Notes under the pieces: model-generated
The model's database searches: none
Told to the model about the DNA's origin: nothing
Seen by the model: only the letters and a program-made list of their open reading frames with translations
Translations under genes and position numbers: made by a program
Shown: piece by piece, positions 1 through 9,208 of the stretch
Position numbering within the stretch: position 1 is the stretch's first letter
Layout of the letters: every line of letters starts with the position of its first letter
Assembly: GCA_025922875.1 (NCBI GenBank)
Contig: JAICGZ010000005.1
Span: 1-54,472 of the forward strand
Length of the DNA stretch: 54,472 nt
Direction: 5' to 3'
Source: Pyrinomonadaceae bacterium
GTDB lineage: Bacteria > Acidobacteriota > Blastocatellia > Pyrinomonadales > Pyrinomonadaceae

Positions 1-55
1 TCGGTGTAATCTGTGTGTAAATCTGTGGTTAAACTGCTTAATCAAAGGACTGGAA

Positions 56-2143
56 ATGAAATTTAGACGACTGTTTTCTGCGCTCCTGCTGGCGCTCTTT
101 AGTTTACAAACACTAAATATTACTGCGCTTGCCGATGAAGGCATGTGGACGTTCAACAACGTTCCGCGCGCTGAGATCAAGAAGAAGTATGGGTTTGAAG
201 TTACCGATGAATGGCTGAACAAGGTCCGGCTCGCTTCGGTCAGGTTCAACAACGGCGGCTCCGGCTCGTTTGTCTCTCCGAACGGTCTCGTTCTGACCAA
301 CTACCACATCGTCGAAGACATCGTGGGCGAGGTAAGTACACCGGAGAAGGATCTGGCGAAAGAAGGCTTTGTTGCGAGGACTCGCGCCGAGGAGATCAAA
401 GCTCCGAGTCTCGAATTGAACGTGCTGATGAGCATCGAGGACGTCACCTCGCGCGTGAATGGCGCAGTGAAGGCCGGCGCTACTGACGCGGAAGCGTTCG
501 CAGCCAGGCGTGCAGAGATCGCGGCTATTGAAGCCGATTCATTGAAAGCTACCGGCCTGCGTTCCGACGTCGTCACGCTTTACCAGGGTGGTCAATACAA
601 TTTGTATCGCTACAAGAAATATACAGACGTCCGGCTCGTGTTTGTGCCTGAATTTCAGGCCGCATTCTTCGGAGGCGATCCTGACAACTTCAACTTCCCG
701 CGTTTCAACATCGACATGGCATTGGTGCGTGTTTACGAGAACGGTCAGCCAGTGCGTCCGGAACATTACTTCAAGTGGTCCACTGCCGGCGCGAAGGAAG
801 GAAACCTTGTTTTTGTAACCGGTCATCCGGGTACGACTTCTCGTCTCGACACAGTCGCCCATTTGGAACAACTGCGCGAAACGAGCATTCCGATCATTAT
901 TCGTTTGCTCGAGCGTCGTGAAGAGGTACTCAAGAAATACATGTCGCTTGGTGAAGAGCAAACGCGCCAGGCGCAGAGCGAGCTGAACAGTGTGCAGAAC
1001 AGTTTGAAGGTCTATCGCGGCCAACTGAAGGGACTCAAAGATCCCACGTTGATGGCGCGGAAACAGAAAGAAGAGCAGGCGCTGCGTAAAGCGATTGCGG
1101 CGAATCCCGAACGGCAGAAGATGTATGGCGATGCGTGGGATGCGATTGCGAACGCCCATAAGGCTTATCCGACTTACATCCGCGAGCGCCGGATCTTCGA
1201 GCAGGCAGGCGGCTTTAACAGCACGTTGTTCACCTACGCGCGGACGCTGGTGCGGCTTGCCGCCGAGAATGAAAAACCGAATGCCGAGCGATTGCCCGAG
1301 TACACAGACGCTCGACGCGCTTCACTCGAGCTCGGGTTGTATTCGCCGGCGCCGATCCACGAAGACTTTGAAAAGTTGAAACTCGCGGATTCGCTCGGTT
1401 TCATGGTCGAGCTTTTGGGCGCCGACAACGAGCTCGTCAAACAAGTGCTCGCCGGCAAGGCTCCTGAGGCACGGGCCAACGAACTGATCTCGGGAACCAG
1501 GCTCAAGGACCCGGAATTTCGAAAAGAGTTGGCGAAGGGCGGCAAGGCTGCTATCGACGAGTCCAAGGATCCGATGATTGAAGTCGCGCGAATGATCGAT
1601 GCGAAAGCGCGGGAAGTTCGGAAGCGTTACGAGAGCGAAGTGACCGGTGTCGAGCGCACCAACTACGCGAAGATCGCACGTGCGCTGTTCGAGACCGAAG
1701 GAACAAAACTCTATCCCGACGCGACCTTCACGCTGCGCCTGTCATACGGTGCGGTCGAAGGCTACATGGAAAATGGAAAGAAGGTCCCGGCGTTCACGAC
1801 GCTTGGCGGGCTTTATGAGCGCTCGGAGTCGTTCAAGCGGCAGTTTCCATACAACCTGCCGCAGCGTTGGTGGGAAAAGAAGAATGCGGTGAATCTGAGC
1901 ACGCCGTTCAACTTCGTGTCGACTAACGACATCATCGGTGGAAACTCAGGCTCACCGACGATCAATCAGAATGGTGAACTCGTGGGATTGATCTTCGACG
2001 GCAACATTCAATCGCTCGTCGGAGATTTCATGTACGACCAGTCAGTGAATCGAGCAATCTCGGTTGATTCACGCGGCATGTTGGAAGTCTTGAAGAAGAT
2101 CTTCAACGCAAACGAAATCGCCGCGGAGTTAACGGCGAGCTAA
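56..2143 (+). CDS. S46 family dipeptidyl-peptidase (DPP7/DPP11-like)
   Basis: Predicted exported serine exopeptidase that releases dipeptides from the N-terminus of oligopeptides. The protein has 695 residues, close to the usual 700-720. Residues 1-26 look like a signal peptide (LLLALFSLQTLNITALA). The chymotrypsin-like triad is visible as His84 in TNYHIV, Asp220 in NIDMALV and Ser631 in GGNSGSP. Gly649 in FDGN occupies the position where DPP7 has Gly and the acid-specific DPP11 has Arg, so I infer a preference for uncharged rather than acidic P1 residues. An AAAGGA ribosome site precedes the ATG. It is convergent with the helicase gene downstream. Family assignment is firm; substrate specificity is inference. 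Confidence 0.93.
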   Translation: MKFRRLFSALLLALFSLQTLNITALADEGMWTFNNVPRAEIKKKYGFEVTDEWLNKVRLASVRFNNGGSGSFVSPNGLVLTNYHIVEDIVGEVSTPEKDLAKEGFVARTRAEEIKAPSLELNVLMSIEDVTSRVNGAVKAGATDAEAFAARRAEIAAIEADSLKATGLRSDVVTLYQGGQYNLYRYKKYTDVRLVFVPEFQAAFFGGDPDNFNFPRFNIDMALVRVYENGQPVRPEHYFKWSTAGAKEGNLVFVTGHPGTTSRLDTVAHLEQLRETSIPIIIRLLERREEVLKKYMSLGEEQTRQAQSELNSVQNSLKVYRGQLKGLKDPTLMARKQKEEQALRKAIAANPERQKMYGDAWDAIANAHKAYPTYIRERRIFEQAGGFNSTLFTYARTLVRLAAENEKPNAERLPEYTDARRASLELGLYSPAPIHEDFEKLKLADSLGFMVELLGADNELVKQVLAGKAPEARANELISGTRLKDPEFRKELAKGGKAAIDESKDPMIEVARMIDAKAREVRKRYESEVTGVERTNYAKIARALFETEGTKLYPDATFTLRLSYGAVEGYMENGKKVPAFTTLGGLYERSESFKRQFPYNLPQRWWEKKNAVNLSTPFNFVSTNDIIGGNSGSPTINQNGELVGLIFDGNIQSLVGDFMYDQSVNRAISVDSRGMLEVLKKIFNANEIAAELTAS

Positions 2144-2153
2144 TTTAACCACG

Positions 2154-2192
2154 GGTAACACGGATTAGATCCGGATCTAATCCGTGTTATCC
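2154..2192. repeat. Inverted repeat of the 'ACACGGAT' family between convergent genes
   Basis: Two near-perfect arms of about 19 bases (GTAACACGGATTAGATCC and its complement) meet head to head. The element lies between the stops of the S46 peptidase and the helicase. A bidirectional terminator is plausible, but there is no clear U-tract. The same word family recurs near 1-35, 4551, 15753, 19082, 20576, 22056, 36225 and 37150. Confidence 0.75.
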
Positions 2193-2195
2193 GTG

Positions 2196-4550
2196 TTACG
2201 CTTTTTCCAGGCCAGCGTACTTCTCGACTAATTTCTTCTGCCCGTAACCCGGAAAACTCACCGTTAACTTTGCAGATTCCCCCGCACCCTCGCGACGCAG
2301 CACGAGCCCGCGTCCATACTTCGAATGCTTCACATACGATCCTGGCTTGATGTCACTCGTAGCTGAAGATGAAGTCGGCTGTGAATGCTTGTTGGAAATA
2401 TTCGGTAAGCTGCCGGCTGTTTGGCCCATCTGGCGATTGCGTTGTTTGAAAAACTCCGCGATCGAATCGGCGCTGTCGTAAGTCTTGCCCGCGTATTTCT
2501 TCCGCTCCTTTTTATACTCGCCCTGCTCGTAATCTATGTCAGACGAACCACGCGCAAAGGACAACCACGACTTGCCGAGGCTCAAATCCTCGAGCAGATC
2601 GATCGGCATCTCATTCAAAAACGGCGAAGGTTCGGAAGCGAGTTCCTCGCCATACACACGGCGCTTCATCGCGTGCGTGACGTACAGGTAACGTTCCGCG
2701 CGCGTCATCGCGACGTACGCGAGTCGACGTTCTTCTTCGAGTTCCGCGCGATCGGTGGCCGAGCGGGAATGCGGAAACAAGCCGTCTTCAAGCCCAACAA
2801 TGAAGACGAGGGGAAACTCCAGACCTTTCGCGGAGTGCGCAGTCATCAACGTGACTGGCGCATCGCGTTTGTAGTCGTCCTGATCGGAGACCAAAGCCGA
2901 GTGGTCGATGAATTCTCGCAGTCCTTCAATTCCTTGTTCGTCGTAATCGACGGCGGCGTTCACCAGTTCCTGCAAGTTTTCGAGCCGACCTTCGGCTTCG
3001 TCTGTTCGTTCGGACCGCAGCGCATTTTCGTAACCCGTTTCGATGATCGCCGCACGCACGACATCTGAGACTGGTGACGTGGATTGATTCTCGGACTCCG
3101 ATTCCGCGAGGCTCGTGAGGTGATTGATGATTCGCCTGAAACTCTTGAGCGCGCTGATCGCTCGTGAGCCAAGATTTTCAGGCTGATCGATTACGACGCT
3201 GATCGTTTCCCACAACGAGAGTTCGTAATCGCGTGCGCGCCGTTCGATCTCGTCGATGGTTTGTTTGCCGATGCCACGCGGCGGACTGTTGATGACGCGT
3301 TGCAACGCGATCGAATCGTTTGGATTCAGCGCGAGCTTCAGATACGCGATGATGTCGCGCACTTCCATGCGCTCGTAGAACGAAAAGCCACCGATGATGT
3401 TGTATTGCAAGCCGGCGCGGCGCATGGCTTCTTCAAACACACGCGATTGGGAGTTTGTTCGATAAAGCACCGCGGCGCGTATATCGAACTCGTCGCGTCG
3501 ATGCTCGACAATCTTGCTGGCGACCCAGCGTGCTTCAGCCTCCGCATCGAATGCCTGGTAATAGCCCACGCGACCGCCGCGCGGATTGGATGTCCAAAGA
3601 GTTTTCCCCTTGCGCTCGAGGTTGTTCTTCACCACCGCGCCCGCGACGTCGAGAATTGTTTGGGTGGAGCGATAGTTTTGCTCGAGGCGAATGGTTTTAG
3701 TGTTGGAAAAATGCTTTTCGAAGTTGAGGATGTTGCTGATGTCCGCGCCGCGCCACTTGTAAATCGACTGATCTTCATCGCCGACGACGCAGATATTCTT
3801 GCTCTTTTCAGTGATCAACCTGATGAGCTCGAACTGTAGCGAGTTCGTGTCCTGGTATTCGTCGACGAGGATGTAACGAAATTTATTGTTGTACTTTTCC
3901 CTGACTTCCGGAACGTCGCGCAAGAGTCGCACTGTTTTGATTAGCAAATCGTCGAAATCGAGCGCGTTGTTCGCATGCAGTCGATCTTCGTACATCTTGT
4001 AAACCGCGCCCATTGCTGCGCGGCGCTCGTCGACGTACTCCGCGTGAGCGGCGAAGGCTGTCGGATCTTCACCGCGATTCTTTGCGGAGCTGATGGCGGA
4101 TTGTGTCGCACGCGGGCCGAGGTACTTCTCCTCGTAACCCAACTCCCTGATGCATTGCTTGATCAACCGGATTGAGTCGTCCTGATCGTAAATCGTGAAT
4201 CTGCGTGTGTACTTGTCGTTCAGCTTTTCGAGATCCTGACGCAGGATGCGAACGCAGAGACTGTGAAACGTTGATACCAGCGGCAAGCTCGAGCGTTCCT
4301 GGGTGCGCAGCAGGCGTTGTACACGCTGGCGCATCTCGTCGGCGGCTTTGTTTGTGAAGGTCACCGCCAGGATATTCCAGCTTGGAATATTCTTTTCCGC
4401 GATCAGATAAGCGATGCGATGCGCGATTACACGCGTTTTGCCCGAGCCTGCGCCGGCGAGGATCAACAGCGGACCCTCTGTAGCGAGCACAGCTTCTCGT
4501 TGTTGTTCATTTAGTTGTGACAGGAATTCCGAGTCCACGAGTGAGTGCAT
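2196..4550 (-). CDS. pcrA: UvrD/PcrA-type superfamily 1A DNA helicase
   Basis: ATP-dependent 3'-5' DNA helicase used in repair, replication restart and removal of protein roadblocks. The 784 residues hold the SF1A motifs in order: Q-motif region LNEQQREAV, Walker A GAGSGKT (33-39), Walker B DEYQDTN, motif III GDEDQSIYKWRGAD, motif IV QNYRS, motif V TAHSAKGLEFP and motif VI YVAMTRAERYLY. The C-terminus (VKHSKYGRGLVLRREG) resembles the Tudor-like domain by which PcrA/UvrD bind RNA polymerase. Length and this tail favour PcrA/UvrD over Rep. It is transcribed away from the ada gene, with a palindromic repeat between their starts. Confidence 0.95.
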   Translation of the reverse strand: MHSLVDSEFLSQLNEQQREAVLATEGPLLILAGAGSGKTRVIAHRIAYLIAEKNIPSWNILAVTFTNKAADEMRQRVQRLLRTQERSSLPLVSTFHSLCVRILRQDLEKLNDKYTRRFTIYDQDDSIRLIKQCIRELGYEEKYLGPRATQSAISSAKNRGEDPTAFAAHAEYVDERRAAMGAVYKMYEDRLHANNALDFDDLLIKTVRLLRDVPEVREKYNNKFRYILVDEYQDTNSLQFELIRLITEKSKNICVVGDEDQSIYKWRGADISNILNFEKHFSNTKTIRLEQNYRSTQTILDVAGAVVKNNLERKGKTLWTSNPRGGRVGYYQAFDAEAEARWVASKIVEHRRDEFDIRAAVLYRTNSQSRVFEEAMRRAGLQYNIIGGFSFYERMEVRDIIAYLKLALNPNDSIALQRVINSPPRGIGKQTIDEIERRARDYELSLWETISVVIDQPENLGSRAISALKSFRRIINHLTSLAESESENQSTSPVSDVVRAAIIETGYENALRSERTDEAEGRLENLQELVNAAVDYDEQGIEGLREFIDHSALVSDQDDYKRDAPVTLMTAHSAKGLEFPLVFIVGLEDGLFPHSRSATDRAELEEERRLAYVAMTRAERYLYVTHAMKRRVYGEELASEPSPFLNEMPIDLLEDLSLGKSWLSFARGSSDIDYEQGEYKKERKKYAGKTYDSADSIAEFFKQRNRQMGQTAGSLPNISNKHSQPTSSSATSDIKPGSYVKHSKYGRGLVLRREGAGESAKLTVSFPGYGQKKLVEKYAGLEKA

Positions 4551-4632
4551 TTAACCACGGATGACACGGATTGAAAAACACGGATCGACACTGAAATAAA
4601 TCCGTGTTTTTATCCTTGTAATCCGTGGTTAA
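4551..4632. repeat. Long inverted repeat between divergent helicase and ada genes
   Basis: The segment begins TTAACCACGGAT and ends with the complement ATCCGTGGTTAA. Inner words (ACACGGAT and ATCCGTGTT) pair as well. It fills the short gap between two divergent starts, so it probably overlaps both promoters or leaders. Confidence 0.75.
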
Positions 4633-4687
4633 GTTTGACTGCAAGAATCGGGTAGATTCAGGATATCGTTATATCTACAATTCCCGC

Positions 4688-5785
4688 ATGAACAACGACG
4701 AACTATGGCAAGCGGTGATCGCGAAAGATGCGCGCTTCGATGGCCGATTTGTATTCGCCGTCAGCTCGACGGGAATTTACTGCCGTCCTTCGTGTCCTTC
4801 GCGTCGCGCGCATCGTGAGCGCGTTAAGTTCTTCGATCTGCCCGAGGCTGCCGAACAGGCGGGCTTTCGCGCTTGTTTGCGCTGCCAGCCGCGACGCACT
4901 CGCGTGCTCGATCCGCAGATAGAGTTGGTTCAGCGTGTTTGTCGTTTTCTCAACTCGAGTGATAGCGAAACTCTGAAGCTCGCCGAAGTCGCATCGCACG
5001 CCGGCGTCAGCGTGTTTCACTTACAACGCACGTTCAAGCGCGTGATGGGTATCAGTCCGCGCCAGTATCTCGCGGCACGGCGGTTCGGTAATTTCAAAAC
5101 CCTTGTTCGCAAAGGCGAGTCAGTGACCAGCGCGCTGTACGAGTCAGGATTCAATTCCAGCAGTCGTCTTTACGAACACGCCGCGGAAGAACTCGGAATG
5201 ACGCCGGCAACTTACAGTCGTGGAGGTCGAGGCGTGAGTATCAGTTACACGATTGTCGCTTCACCGATGGGCCGTTTGCTGGTGGCTGTCACTGAGCGCG
5301 GCGTGTGTGCAGTGAGAATGGGTGACGCAGATGCGGAGCTCGAAAAAGATTTGCGCGAAGAGTTTCCCCACGCGCAAATCAAACGCCACGATTCAGTTTT
5401 GCGCGAGCCGGTTCAGAAGATTCTGAATCATCTCGATAACAACGATCCGCGCCTCGATCTGCCGTTGGATATCAGATCAACTGCCTTCCAGCGCCAGGTT
5501 TGGGAGAAATTGCGCGAGATACCTTACGGAGAAACAGTCTCGTACGGCGATGTGGCGAAGGCGTTGGGCAAACCGGGCGCGGTCCGCGCTGTCGGGCGCG
5601 CATGTGCAACGAATCCGGTCGCCCTCGTGATTCCGTGTCACCGCGTTGTGCGGGAAGACAAAAGCCTTGGCGGTTATCGCTGGGGATTGGAGAGAAAGAA
5701 GAAATTATTGGAGCACGAACGCTCGCGGCCCTTTTCGCCTCCGGATTGCGCGTTAGAGGAGGCGGGGGGCAAAACGGCTCAGTAG
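4688..5785 (+). CDS. ada: Bifunctional Ada: methylphosphotriester sensor, AraC regulator and O6-alkylguanine transferase
   Basis: Repairs alkylated DNA by suicidal transfer of methyl groups to its own cysteines, and in known homologues becomes an activator of the adaptive response. With the ATG at 4688 it has 365 residues (E. coli Ada 354). The N-terminal zinc site is YCRPSC...CLRCQP (Cys32, 36, 63, 66). An AraC helix-turn-helix follows at about 90-180 (LAEVASHAGVSVFHLQRTFKR). The transferase domain carries the acceptor Cys317 in IPCHRVV. An upstream in-frame GTG at 4625 would add 21 residues encoded within the flanking repeat, so I reject it. The final residues GGKTAQ lie in an inverted repeat that also holds the stop. 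Confidence 0.95.
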   Translation: MNNDELWQAVIAKDARFDGRFVFAVSSTGIYCRPSCPSRRAHRERVKFFDLPEAAEQAGFRACLRCQPRRTRVLDPQIELVQRVCRFLNSSDSETLKLAEVASHAGVSVFHLQRTFKRVMGISPRQYLAARRFGNFKTLVRKGESVTSALYESGFNSSSRLYEHAAEELGMTPATYSRGGRGVSISYTIVASPMGRLLVAVTERGVCAVRMGDADAELEKDLREEFPHAQIKRHDSVLREPVQKILNHLDNNDPRLDLPLDIRSTAFQRQVWEKLREIPYGETVSYGDVAKALGKPGAVRAVGRACATNPVALVIPCHRVVREDKSLGGYRWGLERKKKLLEHERSRPFSPPDCALEEAGGKTAQ

Positions 5786-5829
5786 CCAGGCACTTCTTGG
5801 GGGATGTAGTGCCGCAGCCGTTTTGCCCC
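5766..5829. terminator. Nested inverted repeat at the ada 3' end
   Basis: The outer arms are GGGGCAAAACGGCT (5766-5779) and its exact complement (5816-5829). An inner pair GGCACT/AGTGCC lies at 5789-5794 and 5808-5813. The ada stop is inside the hairpin, and glmS converges from the other side. It could act as a terminator, but no U-run is seen. Confidence 0.55.
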
Positions 5830-5862
5830 GAGGGGCCACAAAGAGGCACTAAGAAGGCTTAA

Positions 5863-7725
5863 CTACTCGACGGTGACTGACTTCGCGAGGTTGCGTGGCT
5901 GGTCCACATCACAACCGCGACGAACTGCGATGTGATACGCGAGTAGTTGCAGCGGAATGATCGAAAGAATCGGCGAGAGAAGATCGCTCGCCGCCGGAAT
6001 TTCAATCACGTGATCCGAAACTACGGATGATATCGAATCGCCTTCAGTCAATACTGAGATCACGATACCCTCACGCGCCTTAACTTCCACGATATTGGAA
6101 TGCGTCTTTTCATAGCGAAGCTCTGAAGCGCGGTTGCCTTCTTCGCGAGTGTTGATGAACAGCACTGGCAAACGCTCGTCGATCAGCGCGTTTGGACCAT
6201 GCTTCATTTCGCCCGCCGGATATCCTTCAGCATGAATGTAGGAGATCTCTTTCAGTTTCAGAGCGCCTTCCAGCGCCACAGGAAAGTTGATACCGCGGCC
6301 GAGATAAAGAAAGTCGGTTGAGCGAAAGAACTCTTTCGAGAGTTCCTCGATGCCATCCGAATCGTTGAGCAGGTGCTCGAGTTTAACCGGGAGTTCCGCC
6401 AGCTCCTGTGCGTGGAAGCGAGCCTGGTCTTCGGAAAGCGCGCCACGTAGTTGGCCCAGGTATAAACCCAACAGGTAAAGCGCGACCATCTGACCCGTAA
6501 ACGCCTTCGTTGAGGCGACGCCGATCTCGGGACCCGCGTGAGTCAGGATCGTGCCGTCAGCTTCGCGCACGATCATCGACCCTTGCACGTTGCAGATGGC
6601 CAACACCTTCGCGCCGAGTTCTTTGGCTTCGCGCAGCGCCGCGATCGTGTCAGCAGTTTCTCCCGACTGCGAAATAACCAGCAACAACGTGTCTTCATTC
6701 ATCACCGGATCCCGGTAACGGAATTCGGAAGCGTAATCGACATCAACCGGAACACGCGCGAGCTGCTCGATCATGTACTTGCCGGCGAGCCCTGCATGCC
6801 ACGACGTACCACAAGCAGCGATCTTGATCGATGAGAAGCGTTTGAAGTCTGCCTCAGTGATGTTGCTCATTTCGTCGAGAAAGACTCGTCCAGTGTCGAG
6901 TGATATTCGTCCCTGCACCGTGTCGCGAACTGAGCGCGGCTGCTCGTAGATTTCCTTGAGCATGAAATGCTTGAAGCCGCCCTTCTCCGCCATGATCGGA
7001 TCCCAGGTGATTCGCTGGATAGCCGGCTGCACTGAGTTGCCTTCGAAATCGGTGACGCGAACGGCGTCCTTAGTGATGGTCGCAATCTCGCCGTCGCCGA
7101 GGAAAAAGACGTCTCGTGTGTGTTGGAGAATCGGTGGAATATCCGAGGCAACGAAAAACTCGCGATCGCCGAGACCAATAACGACAGGAGGTCCCTGGCG
7201 AACGGCGATGATCGTATCGGGCTCGTCGGCGTTGATGATCGAGAGGGCAAAGATGCCGCGTAATTCTGTAACCGCCGAGCGCACTGCCTGTTCGAAATTG
7301 GAATCCTTTCTGAGATATTCCTCGATCAGGTGGGCCATGATCTCCGTGTCAGTTTCAGTCACGAAGCGATGATCCGATTTGCGCAGCCGCTCTTTTAGTT
7401 GAAGATAATTTTCGATGATGCCGTTGTGAACGACGACTACACGGCCGGTGCAGTCGCGATGCGGGTGTGCGTTCTCTTCCGTGGGGCGGCCGTGCGTGGC
7501 CCAACGTGTGTGACCGATGCCGTAGGTGCCGTCAAGCGGGCTAAGACGGATCGTCTCTTCGAGGTTTCGCAGTTTACCTTCCGCGCGACGGATCTCGAGT
7601 TCGTGGCCTTCATTGACGACAGCGATGCCGGCTGAATCGTAGCCGCGATATTCGAGTTTTCGCAGCCCATCGATGATGAGCGGCACCACCTGTTTGTTGC
7701 CTACGTAACCAACGATTCCACACAT
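5863..7725 (-). CDS. glmS: Glutamine-fructose-6-phosphate aminotransferase (isomerizing)
   Basis: First committed step of UDP-GlcNAc synthesis: fructose-6-phosphate plus glutamine gives glucosamine-6-phosphate. The 620 residues begin MCGIVGYVG, giving the Cys2 nucleophile of the N-terminal glutaminase (class II Ntn fold, to about 230). Two SIS sugar-isomerase domains follow ([11 protein letters not shown] and [19 protein letters not shown]). The C-terminus [13 protein letters not shown] is the canonical ending. It lies downstream of glmU and yvcK on the same strand, with one palindromic repeat between glmU and glmS. No glmS ribozyme was recognised in the 90-base leader. Confidence 0.97.
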   Translation of the reverse strand: MCGIVGYVGNKQVVPLIIDGLRKLEYRGYDSAGIAVVNEGHELEIRRAEGKLRNLEETIRLSPLDGTYGIGHTRWATHGRPTEENAHPHRDCTGRVVVVHNGIIENYLQLKERLRKSDHRFVTETDTEIMAHLIEEYLRKDSNFEQAVRSAVTELRGIFALSIINADEPDTIIAVRQGPPVVIGLGDREFFVASDIPPILQHTRDVFFLGDGEIATITKDAVRVTDFEGNSVQPAIQRITWDPIMAEKGGFKHFMLKEIYEQPRSVRDTVQGRISLDTGRVFLDEMSNITEADFKRFSSIKIAACGTSWHAGLAGKYMIEQLARVPVDVDYASEFRYRDPVMNEDTLLLVISQSGETADTIAALREAKELGAKVLAICNVQGSMIVREADGTILTHAGPEIGVASTKAFTGQMVALYLLGLYLGQLRGALSEDQARFHAQELAELPVKLEHLLNDSDGIEELSKEFFRSTDFLYLGRGINFPVALEGALKLKEISYIHAEGYPAGEMKHGPNALIDERLPVLFINTREEGNRASELRYEKTHSNIVEVKAREGIVISVLTEGDSISSVVSDHVIEIPAASDLLSPILSIIPLQLLAYHIAVRRGCDVDQPRNLAKSVTVE

Positions 7726-7752
7726 GCGTTCTGATTAACTCCTTAATTTTGT

Positions 7753-7811
7753 CCCGCAAAGGCGCAAAGAACGCAAATGAAAACTAACGAATTACTTTGC
7801 GCCTTTGCGGG
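7753..7811. repeat. Family A inverted repeat (CGCAAAGGCGCAAAG), copy 1
   Basis: Perfect 17-base arms lie at 7753-7769 (CCCGCAAAGGCGCAAAG) and 7795-7811, with a 25-base loop. The right arm ends five bases from the glmU stop, in the gap before glmS. Confidence 0.85.
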
Positions 7812-7815
7812 AAAA

Positions 7816-9201
7816 CTACTTTAACCTCTTTTTCACTTCCGCCGGCACTCCAGCCACTAACGTATCCGGTGGTACGTCTTTCGTGACCACGGATCCGGCG
7901 CCGGTTACCGAACGAGCTCCAACTCGCACCGGCGCTACCAGCATTGTGTCCGACCCAACCTTAACATCGTCTTCGATGATCGTTTCGTGCTTGTTTTTGC
8001 CATCGAAATTGCACGTCACCGTGCCCGCGCCGATGTTTGTTCGTTCCCCAATTGTCGCATCGCCGAGATACGTGAGATGCATCGCCTTAGTCCCACGCTT
8101 CAGTCGCGACTTCTTGACCTCGACAAAGTTTCCGACAGTTGCCTTCTCTTCCAGTATCGCGTTCATCCGTAAGTGTGCAAATGGTCCAACGGAACAGTTC
8201 GCTTCAATGTCGGAATCGACAATCACGGAATGATCCTTCACTACAACGCCATCACCCAAACGAGAGTTTGTGATCCGCACGCCGGCACGGATTACACAAC
8301 CTTCGCCGATGATCGCCTTTCCCTCGATCGTGACATTTGGATGAATTATCGAGTCGCGCCCAATCTGCGCTTCGGAACTGATGTAGGCATGAGCCGGATC
8401 GATGAACGTCACGCCGCAATCGGTCATCAGGCGGCGAATCGCGCTTCGCCGCATTAAGTTTTCAAACTCAGCGAGCTCAGCGCGCGTGTTGATTCCGTAA
8501 ACTTCGCGTGGCTCGGTGTGCACAAAAACAGTGACGGCGCCGCCGCGGGTCAGGATGATCTCGGGAACGTCCGTCAAGTAATACTCACGCTGATCGTTCT
8601 TCGGCTCGAGCTTGCGCAGTGCTTGAAAGAGCTCTTTTGCCTCAAAGCAGTAGATGCCGGAGTTGATCTCTTTGACTTGACGTTGCTCGTCAGTTGCGTC
8701 TCTCTGCTCGACGATTTTCTGAAACGCATCGCTTTCGTCACGAATGATACGCCCGTAGCCGGTGGGGTTTTCGAGACGAACACTCAAAATCGTGCAAGCG
8801 GCGTCGGTGCTGCCGTGATGCTCGATAAGCTTTCGTAACGTATCGACGCGTATCATCGGCACGTCGCCGGAAAGAACGAGCACGAGCGAATCTGAGTCTT
8901 CGAGTTGGTTGCGTGCAGATTCAACCGCATCACCGGTCCCGCGCTGTTCCGCTTGAATCACGAAGCCGGCGAGTTCTCCGATTTCTGCAAGCACCGCACG
9001 CTCAACTTCCTCAGCCTGGTGACCAACGATGACCAGAATTCGTCGCGGCTCGAGAGCCTGAGCTGCCCTGACGACGTGCGCGATCATCGGTGCGCCACCG
9101 AGTTCGTGCAGCACCTTGGCCCGCTTCGATTTCATCCGCGTTCCCAGGCCGGCTGCCATCACTAAAACGTTCAGTGGCCGGGGTGATGTTTTATCAGTCA
9201 T
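7816..9201 (-). CDS. glmU: Bifunctional GlmU: N-acetylglucosamine-1-phosphate uridylyltransferase / glucosamine-1-phosphate acetyltransferase
   Basis: Last two steps to UDP-GlcNAc, which feeds the peptidoglycan genes elsewhere in the window. The start at 9201 gives 461 residues, the usual length. An upstream in-frame ATG would add 50 residues overlapping yvcK that do not resemble the family. The N-terminal Rossmann-like pyrophosphorylase domain has VLVMAAGLGTRMKSKRAK. The C-terminal left-handed beta helix carries hexapeptide repeats (IGRDSIIHPNVTIEG onward) with NIGAGTVTCNFDGKNKH. The gene starts eight bases after the yvcK stop, so the two are almost certainly co-transcribed. Confidence 0.96.
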   Translation of the reverse strand: MTDKTSPRPLNVLVMAAGLGTRMKSKRAKVLHELGGAPMIAHVVRAAQALEPRRILVIVGHQAEEVERAVLAEIGELAGFVIQAEQRGTGDAVESARNQLEDSDSLVLVLSGDVPMIRVDTLRKLIEHHGSTDAACTILSVRLENPTGYGRIIRDESDAFQKIVEQRDATDEQRQVKEINSGIYCFEAKELFQALRKLEPKNDQREYYLTDVPEIILTRGGAVTVFVHTEPREVYGINTRAELAEFENLMRRSAIRRLMTDCGVTFIDPAHAYISSEAQIGRDSIIHPNVTIEGKAIIGEGCVIRAGVRITNSRLGDGVVVKDHSVIVDSDIEANCSVGPFAHLRMNAILEEKATVGNFVEVKKSRLKRGTKAMHLTYLGDATIGERTNIGAGTVTCNFDGKNKHETIIEDDVKVGSDTMLVAPVRVGARSVTGAGSVVTKDVPPDTLVAGVPAEVKKRLK

Positions 9202-9208
9202 GCAAATA

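Noticed and set aside
539..1159. 206-codon antisense frame in the S46 peptidase gene
   Set aside because: The sense frame carries the full catalytic triad and family sequence; the antisense product has no recognisable domain.
5500..5862. 120-codon frame over the ada 3' end
   Set aside because: It overlaps the Ada transferase domain including PCHRVV and runs through an inverted repeat.
7726..7815. glmS ribozyme in the glmS leader
   Set aside because: The leader is only about 90 bases and is occupied by a family A palindrome; no ribozyme core was seen.
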